A stretch of 43,461 bases of DNA, taken from NCBI GenBank assembly GCA_035457425.1, contig DATIBR010000123.1, positions 1 to 43,461 of the forward strand. Reading direction: 5' to 3'. The notes below the pieces were generated by a model. The model was not told where the DNA came from, ran no database searches, and saw only the letters and a list, made by a program, of their open reading frames with translations. Shown here piece after piece: positions 9,895-17,063 of this stretch; position 1 is the stretch's first letter; every line of letters starts with the position of its first letter. A program made the position numbers and the translations under genes. This DNA comes from Terriglobales bacterium. GTDB lineage: Bacteria > Acidobacteriota > Terriglobia > Terriglobales > Acidobacteriaceae.

Positions 9895-10332
9895 CTAGCT
9901 CTCGCCCGGCATGGAGTGCATGTAGGCGCGCATCATCTTGACCTCGCCGTCCTTCTCGTCGACCTCGTGCAGCAGCAGGTCGCGCAGCGAGACCAGGCCG
10001 AGCAGCTTGGCGCCATCAAGGATGGGCAGGTGGCGGAAGCCATGCTGCTTCATCAGGATCATGCAGTTGTCGAAGGATTCGTCGGCGGTGACGACCAGCG
10101 GGTTGGGCGTCATGACGTCGGAGACCTTGGCCTTCTTCGGGTCCTTGCCCTCGACCAGGACGCGCTTCATGATGTCGCGCTCGGAGAAGATGCCGACCAG
10201 CTTGCCGCCTTCGAGCACCGGCACGGCGCCGATGTTGCGCTCGACCATGAACTTGGCGACGTCGAGCACGGATTGCTGCCCCTCGACGGTGTACGTCTGG
10301 CGGTCCTTCAGCAGTTGCCGGATCGTGCCCAT
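9895..10332 (-). CDS. Two-CBS-domain protein
   Basis: A 145-residue protein made almost entirely of a Bateman module: CBS1 (about 8-60, ending in GGKLVGIFSERDIMKRVL) and CBS2 (about 75-130, with VVTADESFDNCMILMKQHGF and GLVSLRDLL). Such stand-alone pairs bind adenine nucleotides or S-adenosyl ligands and act as small regulatory or energy-sensing subunits; the partner here is unknown. The start is well supported by GAGGAGG 8 bases before the ATG. It is transcribed in the same direction as glcDEF but is separated from it by a terminator, so it is probably its own unit. Confidence 0.88.
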   Translation of the reverse strand: MGTIRQLLKDRQTYTVEGQQSVLDVAKFMVERNIGAVPVLEGGKLVGIFSERDIMKRVLVEGKDPKKAKVSDVMTPNPLVVTADESFDNCMILMKQHGFRHLPILDGAKLLGLVSLRDLLLHEVDEKDGEVKMMRAYMHSMPGES

Positions 10333-10375
10333 GCTGTACCTCCTCGCCTATCACCCACTGCGATGCATCTTCCCT

Positions 10376-10418
10376 CCCACCCTTTGCTCCGCCAAAGACG
10401 GGCGTCGCAAAGGATGGG
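10376..10418. repeat. Imperfect inverted repeat between the CBS gene and the glycine-zipper gene
   Basis: CCCACCCTTTGC (10376-10387) pairs with GCAAAGGATGGG (10407-10418) with one mismatch. The arms plus the flanking GGGGCACCC resemble a dispersed acidobacterial palindrome. It lies 17 bases after the stop of the 10435 gene and may end its transcript. Confidence 0.5.
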
Positions 10419-10434
10419 GCACCCACAGCCCTGG

Positions 10435-11382
10435 CTACTCGTCGATGTCGAAGGCGTCGAGGATGCGGTATTCGCGGTCGAGCAGCATCACGCGGCGCAT
10501 GTAGACGACGCGCTCCAGTTCGCGCGGCAGCGTGGGCAGCTGGCGCTCGCAGACCTCGGGCAGATCGTGGACGCGCCGCTGCAGCCCCGGCGGCAGCGTG
10601 CCGTTCTTCTGGAGCTGCTTCTCCAGGCCCGGGGGCAGGTTCTCGCGCTTGGCGAGTCCCGGCGGCAGGTCGCCGGCGTGGTCCTCGTAGCAGGTGCGGA
10701 CCGTCGCGCGGTCGCGCGCGGTGAAGCTGCGCAACGACGCCGGGTCGCGCTGCTCGACCTCGCGCGCGGAGGCGGGGCGCACGCTGCCCGAGCCGGCGGC
10801 GCGGCCGACGACCGCGTCGGTGGCCGTATTCCAGTTCAGGACGGCTTCCGAGTCGACGCTGGCGTTCTTCTTTCCCGTGGCCGCCGCGACGCCGGTGCCG
10901 GCCGCCGCGCCCGCGCCCGCGCCGATGGCCGCGCCCTTGCCGCCGCCGGCGATGCCGCCGATGATGGCGCCCAGCGCCGCGCCGCCGCCGATCTTGGTCA
11001 CGTTGCTCTTGGTGTGCGATTCGCCCTTGATGACGAAGCGCTCGGTGGCGATCTCGGTCTTCTTCGTGCCGGAACCGACCGACGTCAGCTCGAGCTCGAG
11101 CACGCCGGGGTCGCTCAGGCGCCCGGACTTGTGGGCCGCGATGACGCGGCCTTCCACGTCGGCGCCGCGCGGCAGCACTTCCCTGCCGCTCACCAGGATG
11201 GGGTACTCGAGCGAGCCGCGGAAGGTCTGGCCGGGCTGCGCGGTCTCGCTGGTCAGCTTGTCGATCATGCGGACCGTGATCTGGGTCCCGGCGGGGATGG
11301 TGACGGCGCTGGCGGTGCGGCGCTGGGCGGCCGCGAGCGCGGGCACCAGAACAAGGAGTAGGAGGGCAAGCTGGCGTTTCAT
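10435..11382 (-). CDS. Exported glycine-zipper protein with LPPGL repeats
   Basis: A 315-residue protein. A signal peptide (MKRQLALLLLVLVPALAAA) precedes a beta-rich domain with TIPAGTQITVRMIDKLTS, a pattern seen in periplasmic proteins of Acidobacteria. A glycine zipper follows near residues 130-172 (GGGAALGAIIGGIAGGGKGA and continuation), a motif that can pack into membranes. The C-terminus has three LPPGL repeats (LPPGLAKR, LPPGLEKQ, LPPGLQRR), like the PGLAKK-type motif near the end of some RcnB-like periplasmic proteins. I chose the ATG at 11382 over one at 11445 because it gives a complete signal peptide with GGGAAGG-like purines upstream. Function is unknown. It is downstream of and co-oriented with the DUF58 gene. 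Confidence 0.75.
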   Translation of the reverse strand: MKRQLALLLLVLVPALAAAQRRTASAVTIPAGTQITVRMIDKLTSETAQPGQTFRGSLEYPILVSGREVLPRGADVEGRVIAAHKSGRLSDPGVLELELTSVGSGTKKTEIATERFVIKGESHTKSNVTKIGGGAALGAIIGGIAGGGKGAAIGAGAGAAAGTGVAAATGKKNASVDSEAVLNWNTATDAVVGRAAGSGSVRPASAREVEQRDPASLRSFTARDRATVRTCYEDHAGDLPPGLAKRENLPPGLEKQLQKNGTLPPGLQRRVHDLPEVCERQLPTLPRELERVVYMRRVMLLDREYRILDAFDIDE

Positions 11383-11459
11383 GCAGACACCTTCCCGACC
11401 GTGGAATGGGTACCTATAGCAGGCGCATCGTACTCCCGCCCGCAAGCAGAGTACAAGCC

Positions 11460-12875
11460 TCAGTCCGCGCCGGTCCGCAGGCCGGCCGGCTCGATGAAGA
11501 CGAAGTACGACGAGGCCCAGAGCTGCGTGGGGATGCTGCCGCGCGGCCGCGCCGTCAGGATGACGTTGTAGTCGCTGGTCAGGGGCAGGGTCTCCAGCCC
11601 CACGGGCGAGGCGCCCGGCTGCACCAGGGCGAGATAGCGCAGGAACTCGTAGATGTCGGGCGCGCCGGAGTAGCCCGGCGCGACGAAGGTGAGCTCGGTG
11701 TCTTCCGCGGCGAAGTGCCAGGCAAGCGAGGCGGCGAGCTCGACGGCCGACTCGTAAGCCGCGAGCGTGACCTGGCCAGCGGCGGGATTGTCGAACACGA
11801 TGCGCAGCTTGCGCTCGTCCTCGCGCGTGTACTCGCGCACCTTCAGCGACATGGACTTCGCGGTCGCCTTCCAGTCGACGTGGCGGGCGGAATCCTCGGG
11901 CATGTACTCGCGGATGCGATAGAGGTCATAGCCACGCCCGCGGACGAACGCCTCGAACTCGCCGCGGATCATCGGCAGCACCTCGAAGAGCTCGTCGGTC
12001 TGGTCGACCCGCGGGTAGACGATCACCTTCTCGCGCATGGCGATGTGGCGCGTCTTCTCGAGGAAGCTGAAGGGGAAGCGGGTGCGGACGCCGAATTCAT
12101 CCTGCTGGTACTCGCCGCGCCGCTCGAACAGCAGCTCGACGTCGGCGGAGACCGAGCCGCCGCCGGGAATGTATGCGAAGTACACGGCGCCGGAGTAGAT
12201 CTGCTGCGGGTCCGGCGGGTCGGGATCGCGCCGCAATGCGAGATCGGGAACGCGGATCCACTGGCGCTCCGGGGGACGGCCGAACGGGAAGCCAAGATGC
12301 GACTTCTGCCAGCGCCAGCGACGCTCCGGCTTTTGCCCGCTTTGCCCGGTGAGCACGATGGAGAACGACGGCAGGAAGCGGCGGGTGTTCTGCAGCGTGA
12401 AGCGCGCCAGGGTCTTGCGCCCGGCAAACAGCTGCATGGGCAGGGCGAGCTCCAGGTCGAGCCCGCGCAGCACCCCGGCCGAGGCGACACCGGAGACGAG
12501 GATGGCCGCCAGCATGGCGGAGACCACGATGAACAGGAGGTTGTTGCCGGTGTTCAGCGCGGCGACGCCGATGAGGAGGATGACGCCCAGGTAGACGAGG
12601 CCTTCGCGCGTGACGTCGTAATGGAAGGCGTCGCGGACGCGCGCGACCAGGACGCGCCGCGCCAGGTACGGCACCACCGTGAGCGCCACGAACCCGGCCA
12701 TCAGCAAGGCAGAAGTCGCGAGCATCGCCGAGACCCAGAGGTGCCCTTGTTCGCGGAAGACGGTGGAGAACAGCGCCGCCATGAACGCGAAGGTGAGCCC
12801 GGCAAGCGCGATGAAGAAGCGTATCCAGGCGGCGCGATCCACGTGCCGGAGCTGCGACTTGAAGAAGTCCCACAT
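11460..12875 (-). CDS. DUF58 domain membrane protein
   Basis: A 471-residue protein. Hydrophobic segments occur near residues 15-38, 45-70 and 90-130 (LVYLGVILLIGVAALNTGNN and following). The soluble C-terminal part carries the DUF58 signature YMPEDSARHVDWKATAKSM, then REYTREDERKLRIVFDN, the beginning of a vWA-like fold. DUF58 proteins usually sit beside MoxR AAA ATPases and transglutaminase-like proteins; none is in this window, which is unusual. The start at 12875 (MWDFFKSQ) is preferred because upstream sequence in this frame runs antiparallel with no family similarity and overlaps the next gene. It is 44 bases downstream of the small membrane protein gene and probably in one operon with it. 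Confidence 0.85.
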   Translation of the reverse strand: MWDFFKSQLRHVDRAAWIRFFIALAGLTFAFMAALFSTVFREQGHLWVSAMLATSALLMAGFVALTVVPYLARRVLVARVRDAFHYDVTREGLVYLGVILLIGVAALNTGNNLLFIVVSAMLAAILVSGVASAGVLRGLDLELALPMQLFAGRKTLARFTLQNTRRFLPSFSIVLTGQSGQKPERRWRWQKSHLGFPFGRPPERQWIRVPDLALRRDPDPPDPQQIYSGAVYFAYIPGGGSVSADVELLFERRGEYQQDEFGVRTRFPFSFLEKTRHIAMREKVIVYPRVDQTDELFEVLPMIRGEFEAFVRGRGYDLYRIREYMPEDSARHVDWKATAKSMSLKVREYTREDERKLRIVFDNPAAGQVTLAAYESAVELAASLAWHFAAEDTELTFVAPGYSGAPDIYEFLRYLALVQPGASPVGLETLPLTSDYNVILTARPRGSIPTQLWASSYFVFIEPAGLRTGAD

Positions 12876-12919
12876 CCGTATGCGGAGCGTAGCAGCGGGC
12901 GGCGCGCCAGGCAACGAGG

Positions 12920-13189
12920 CTAATCGTCGGCGCGCGAGCCGGCGTGGCGGTCGGAGTGGATCCAGCGGCGCGCCTTTTCGCGCGCGATCTCCAGCGGCCG
13001 CGCCAGCTTCGGGAAGCGCTGGTGCAGGCGGTGCAGCAGGTGGTGTGCCCAGATGTACTCGGTCGAGAGGATGACCAGGCCGATCAGGATGAACAGAACG
13101 CCCTGCAGGACGGGCAAGAACAGCCCGGCGATGCCGAGCAGGAGGAATCCCCACCCGACCACGAGGACCAGCACGCGCCTGGCTGACAT
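12920..13189 (-). CDS. Small two-helix membrane protein (PGPGW/DUF454-like)
   Basis: An 89-residue protein with two hydrophobic segments, VLVLVVGWGFLLLGIAGLFL and VLQGVLFILIGLVILSTEY, joined by a tight GLFLPVLQG turn, then a basic amphipathic tail rich in His, Arg and Lys. The short hairpin with a proline/glycine turn resembles PGPGW and DUF454 (YbaN) proteins, whose function is unknown. I chose the ATG at 13189; an in-frame ATG further upstream (13297) would add a tail without membrane or signal character and overlap the hydrolase gene. Confidence 0.7.
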   Translation of the reverse strand: MSARRVLVLVVGWGFLLLGIAGLFLPVLQGVLFILIGLVILSTEYIWAHHLLHRLHQRFPKLARPLEIAREKARRWIHSDRHAGSRADD

Positions 13190-13223
13190 TTTCACGTTGG
13201 GGATTGGATGAGGATAGTAGTGC

Positions 13224-14078
13224 TCAGGAGGCGAGAAAGTCGAGGACGGCGCGATTGAACTCCTCCGGGGCCTCCTCATACGGGAGGTGGCCGACACCCG
13301 GGAGCAGCACCAATCGCGCCCGCTCGAGGCGCCGGCGCAGCTCTTCCGCGGACGACGCGAAGACGGCGCGGTCTTCGGAGCCCCAGAGCAGCAAGGTAGG
13401 CAGGTGACGCACGCGCTGGAGAAGCGCTTCGTAGGCCGCGAGGTCGGCCTGCCAGGAGTTCAGGATGCCGCGGGCGTGCTCGATGGTGCCGCCGAGCCGG
13501 AGCGGCGCGGTGTAGCCCGCGAGCGTGCCGGCGGAGATGCGGCGCTTGTCGGCGTACTGCCGGCCCAGCCAGTAGGACTGGCTCCACGAGAAGGTGCGGA
13601 TGGCCCAGGGGAGCGCCCAGCCCATGCGCGCCATGAAGGGCACCAGGATGCGGCCGTGCGCCGACCAGGGATTGACGGCGTCGACCAGCAGCAGGCGGCG
13701 GATGCGCCGGCCACCCTGCTCCTGGTCCAGCGCGGCGGCGGCAACGGCGACCGCGCCGCCGTAAGAGGTTCCCAGCAGGTCGGCTTCCCTGACCCCCAGC
13801 TGGTCCATGAATTCGAGCGCGCGCGCGGCGGCGCCCCGGACGCTGCAATCGAGCTCGGGATCGCGGTCGGAGAAGCCGCAGCCGAGCGCGTCGGGCGCGT
13901 AGAGCGTCGCGACTTTGCCGAGCGCTTCGAAGTTGAAGCGCCAGGAGAACGAGTAGCCCAGCAGCCCGTGCAGCAGGACCAGCGGCGGGCCGGAGCCGGC
14001 GGTCAGGTACCGCATGCGGCGGCCGGCGACGGTCGCGAAGCGCTCCTCGGCGCAGCGGATCTCAGGCGGACGAGTCAT
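13224..14078 (-). CDS. Alpha/beta-hydrolase fold protein
   Basis: A 284-residue hydrolase. The oxyanion strand reads [15 protein letters not shown], the nucleophile elbow is GTSYGG (Ser in the centre), the acid is in [12 protein letters not shown] and the catalytic His in [19 protein letters not shown] cap region with helical, aromatic-rich sequence ([20 protein letters not shown]) lies between. The triad is complete, so an esterase, epoxide-hydrolase-like or C-C hydrolase activity is likely, but the substrate cannot be told. Start ATG at 14078 gives the usual length. First gene of the minus-strand run that continues to 10435, with a 34-base gap to the next gene. Confidence 0.88.
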   Translation of the reverse strand: MTRPPEIRCAEERFATVAGRRMRYLTAGSGPPLVLLHGLLGYSFSWRFNFEALGKVATLYAPDALGCGFSDRDPELDCSVRGAAARALEFMDQLGVREADLLGTSYGGAVAVAAAALDQEQGGRRIRRLLLVDAVNPWSAHGRILVPFMARMGWALPWAIRTFSWSQSYWLGRQYADKRRISAGTLAGYTAPLRLGGTIEHARGILNSWQADLAAYEALLQRVRHLPTLLLWGSEDRAVFASSAEELRRRLERARLVLLPGVGHLPYEEAPEEFNRAVLDFLAS

Positions 14079-14153
14079 TCTTTGTCGAATGTACAACCGA
14101 ACCGCGCGGGCGCGCGTCGAAGTGAGTAGATATCGCCTCTGTCGCTTTTCTGT

Positions 14154-14186
14154 GAGGGGACCTTCCGGTCCCCTCGTTTTCGTTTT
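14154..14186 (+). terminator. Terminator-like hairpin with no obvious plus-strand gene before it
   Basis: GAGGGGACC (14154-14162), loop TTCC and GGTCCCCTC (14167-14175) make a perfect 9-bp stem followed by GTTTTCGTTTTC. It has the form of a plus-strand intrinsic terminator, but the only upstream gene runs the other way. It may end a small RNA, stop antisense transcription into the kinase gene, or be a passive repeat. Confidence 0.5.
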
Positions 14187-14328
14187 CTTCCAGGGTCGCC
14201 GCAACGCAGTCGCCTCGTCCGCCACCGCGGACCCGGCTCGGCTGCATCGCCCCTCGGCCTCTGCTCGCGCGATCCGGCGCTCGCTCCGGCCTCACCCTTC
14301 TTCCAGGGTCGCCGCAACGCCGTCGCCT
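14185..14328. repeat. Pair of direct repeats, 31 bases each
   Basis: 14185-14215 and 14298-14328 match with one difference (TTCTTCCAGGGTCGCCGC and continuation), 113 bases apart. The right copy ends in a hairpin, CGCCGTCGC (14318-14326) with GCGACGGCG (14332-14340), touching the stop of the kinase gene at 14343. The rest of the 14079-14342 interval holds no gene. Confidence 0.65.
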
Positions 14329-14342
14329 TTCGCGACGGCGGA

Positions 14343-16886
14343 CTAGCCGTTGGCGCCGCGGACCCAGGTCGCCGACGACGGGATAATGCGCCCTTCCAGT
14401 ACTTCGCGCACGCGCCGCTGCAGAGCCGCGGGCGTGAACGGCTTCTCGAGGAAGGCGATGCCGCTCTTGATGTCGGTCCCCTGCAGCGCCTGGTCGGTGT
14501 ATCCGGACATGTAGAGGACCTTCATGCCGGGACGCTTGCCGGCGACCTTCTGCACCAGTTCGTGCCCGCTGAGCCCGGGCATCACGACGTCGGTGATGAG
14601 CAGGTGGATGACGCCGTCGTACTCGATGCAGATCTTCTCCGCTTCGTCGCCGCGGCTGGCGAGCAGCACCTTGTAGCCGGAGGTCACGAGGATGCGGTTG
14701 GCGAGCTGGCGCACCACGTCTTCGTCCTCGACCAGCAGGATGGTCTCGAAGCCGACGCGGCGCGTGCCGCTCTCGCTCGGGTCGCCGTCGGCCACCGGCT
14801 GGTCGACGCGCGGCAGGTAGATGCGGAAGGTGGCGCCCGCGCCCGGCGAGCTCTCGACCGCGATGTATCCCTCGCTCTGCTTGACGATGCCGTAGACGGT
14901 GGAGAGGCCGAGGCCGGTGCCGCGCCCCAGCTCCTTGGTGGTGAAGAAGGGCTCGAAGATGTGGCGCTGCGTCTCGGCGTCCATGCCGTGGCCGGTGTCG
15001 GAGACCTCGAGCAGGACGCAGCGGCCCGGGCGGATGCCGAGGTGCTCGCGGGCGAAGGCCTCGTCGATCACGACGTTGCTGGTGGTGAAGGTCAGCCGGC
15101 CGCCGGTGGGCATGGCGTCGCGCGCGTTGACGGCGAGGTTGAGGATGACCTGCTCGATCTGGCTGGGGTCGGCGCGCACGGTGCCGACGTCGGGCGCGAA
15201 GCGGTTCACGATCTCGATGTGCTCGCCGATGACGCGGCGCAGCATGTTGTCGACGCTGGCCACGATGGCGTTGAGGTTGATGTTGCGCGGCTGCAGCACC
15301 TGGCGACGGCTGAATGCCAGCAGCTGGCGGGTCAGCGTCGCGGCTTTTTCCGCGGCTTTCTCGATCTGGCCGACCTCGCGCGCCAGCTGCTCATCCTCTT
15401 TCACGCGGTCGAGCACCAGGCAGCTGTAGCCCTTGATGACGGTCAGCAGGTTGTTGAAGTCGTGCGCGATGCCGCCGGCGAGCGTGCCGACGGCTTCCAT
15501 CTTCTGCGACTGGCGCAGCTGCTCCTCCAGTCGCTGGCGCTCGGTCAGGTCCTGGCTGAGGACGAGCATGGCGTTGTGGCCGGCGAATTGGATGGGCTCG
15601 GCGTGGATCTCGACGGTGACGATCTCGCCGTTCTTGCAGGCGTGCTTCCAGACGCCGAACTCGCGGATGCCGGTCTCGTCGGCGAGCGATTCGAGCAGCT
15701 TGGGGACTTCGTCGGGCGGCCGGATCTGCGTGAGCCGCATGGAGAGGAACTCGTCGCGCGAGTAGCCGTAGCGGCGGACGGCGGCGTCGTTCACTTCCAG
15801 GAAGCGCAGCGTCTCGAGGTCCACCACCCACATGGGGTGGGGATTGGCGGCGAACAGCAGCCGGAAGCGTCCCTCGGTCTCGCGCAGCGCCGTGACGGCG
15901 CGCCGCTGCTTGTCCTGGCTGACGGCGAGCCGCAGGCTGTAGCAGGCGAACGAGAACAGCATCAGCAGCGAGGCCAGCACCGTCTGCTCTTTCAGGATCT
16001 GGCTGGAGAGGAACAGGACGGTGAACGGGATGAGCGTGGGCAGCAGATGCACGCTGAGCACGGTGCGCACGTTGGGAATGCGCTCGATGACGGGCTCGGG
16101 CTCCTGCTGCCGCCAGGTCAGCACGACGATGGTCAGCACCGTGAAGCCCATCGTCCAGCCGGCGCTGGACCAGTGCCCCGACCCCGCATCCCACTGGAAG
16201 CGCGCCAGGTTCGCCAGCCCGGTGCATATGGCGTAGGCGAACAGGAACGCCGAGAGCCGCATGAACAGCTCGCGCACCTGGCGCGAGCGGCTCAGCGTGG
16301 CGCGCAGCAGGCTCCCGATGATCAGGAATGCGTTGCGCGCGTTGAACAGGATCCCCAGCCGCCGCCACGCCAGCTGCTGCGGCGCCTCCGGGTGCGGCAT
16401 ATAGAAGAAGTACATGTAGGCCGCGAACAGCACGATGCCGAACTGGACAAGATCGAGGGTGCGCTCCCAGTCGATGCGGCGCCGCTCCGGGTCGATCTCC
16501 ATCAGCAAGGTGAGCGCGATCGGGGTGTAGGCAAAAAAGAACAGGACGTCGGTCCGCGCGCGTATCTGGTCCGGCGTGTCGAACAGGTCGTACCACGTCC
16601 AGAATCCCTGCGCGATCGCCCAAGCCGCCATCGACGCCGCAACCAGCCACCAGAAGTGGCGCGCGAAACCGGCCGAGCCGCGCGCCACCGCCACGCAGGC
16701 CACCCCTGCCAGCAGGCAAGCGCCGAGCTGGATCAGGTTCGAGGCAGTCGTGCGCGCATATTCGCTGGGCAGCGCCAGGGTCAGCAGCACGTGCGCCCAC
16801 AACAGCAGCAGCGCGCCGACGAACAGGATCCGATTTGTCCGCTGAGAGACCACGACGGGTGGGGGACAGCCGGAGTCTATGAACAT
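14343..16886 (-). CDS. Membrane hybrid sensor histidine kinase (PAS-HisKA-HATPase-REC)
   Basis: An 847-residue protein. Residues 18-320 hold about nine or ten membrane helices, an uncharacterised integral sensor. A PAS domain follows (about 335-450), then HisKA with phosphoacceptor His475 ([11 protein letters not shown]), HATPase_c with the N box [10 protein letters not shown] (Asn587), G1 box DTGHGM and [15 protein letters not shown], and a receiver domain at 715-830 with phosphoacceptor Asp766 (ITDVVMPG) and Lys815. It would pass phosphate from His475 to Asp766 and perhaps onward. No output-domain regulator lies beside it on the same strand; the divergent PDZ kinase has its own partner. The start is not fixed by a Shine-Dalgarno sequence, so it could be some codons off. 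Confidence 0.92.
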   Translation of the reverse strand: MFIDSGCPPPVVVSQRTNRILFVGALLLLWAHVLLTLALPSEYARTTASNLIQLGACLLAGVACVAVARGSAGFARHFWWLVAASMAAWAIAQGFWTWYDLFDTPDQIRARTDVLFFFAYTPIALTLLMEIDPERRRIDWERTLDLVQFGIVLFAAYMYFFYMPHPEAPQQLAWRRLGILFNARNAFLIIGSLLRATLSRSRQVRELFMRLSAFLFAYAICTGLANLARFQWDAGSGHWSSAGWTMGFTVLTIVVLTWRQQEPEPVIERIPNVRTVLSVHLLPTLIPFTVLFLSSQILKEQTVLASLLMLFSFACYSLRLAVSQDKQRRAVTALRETEGRFRLLFAANPHPMWVVDLETLRFLEVNDAAVRRYGYSRDEFLSMRLTQIRPPDEVPKLLESLADETGIREFGVWKHACKNGEIVTVEIHAEPIQFAGHNAMLVLSQDLTERQRLEEQLRQSQKMEAVGTLAGGIAHDFNNLLTVIKGYSCLVLDRVKEDEQLAREVGQIEKAAEKAATLTRQLLAFSRRQVLQPRNINLNAIVASVDNMLRRVIGEHIEIVNRFAPDVGTVRADPSQIEQVILNLAVNARDAMPTGGRLTFTTSNVVIDEAFAREHLGIRPGRCVLLEVSDTGHGMDAETQRHIFEPFFTTKELGRGTGLGLSTVYGIVKQSEGYIAVESSPGAGATFRIYLPRVDQPVADGDPSESGTRRVGFETILLVEDEDVVRQLANRILVTSGYKVLLASRGDEAEKICIEYDGVIHLLITDVVMPGLSGHELVQKVAGKRPGMKVLYMSGYTDQALQGTDIKSGIAFLEKPFTPAALQRRVREVLEGRIIPSSATWVRGANG

Positions 16887-16994
16887 CCGCTGGGAGGGTC
16901 AAACGAAATGTTCCGCAAGGGGTTACCGGGCAGGAGCGGCACCGGATTCTTGTATCTCGGCTACGGGAAACCACAAGGTAAATACAAAAAATGG

Positions 16995-17000
16995 TATGAT
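16995..17000 (+). promoter_or_regulatory. Putative -10 element (TATGAT) for the PDZ kinase gene
   Basis: TATGAT lies in an A-rich patch 63 bases before the TTG start at 17064. Downstream is a small inverted repeat (GACGG-TAG-CCGTC, 17014-17026). No clear -35. The gap 16887-17063 between the two divergent kinases holds no gene. Confidence 0.4.
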
Positions 17001-17063
17001 TTCAAGGTTCTCCTGACGGTAGCCGTCTAAGCCCTGTGGTCCCAGAGAGTTGAAGGGAAGCAC

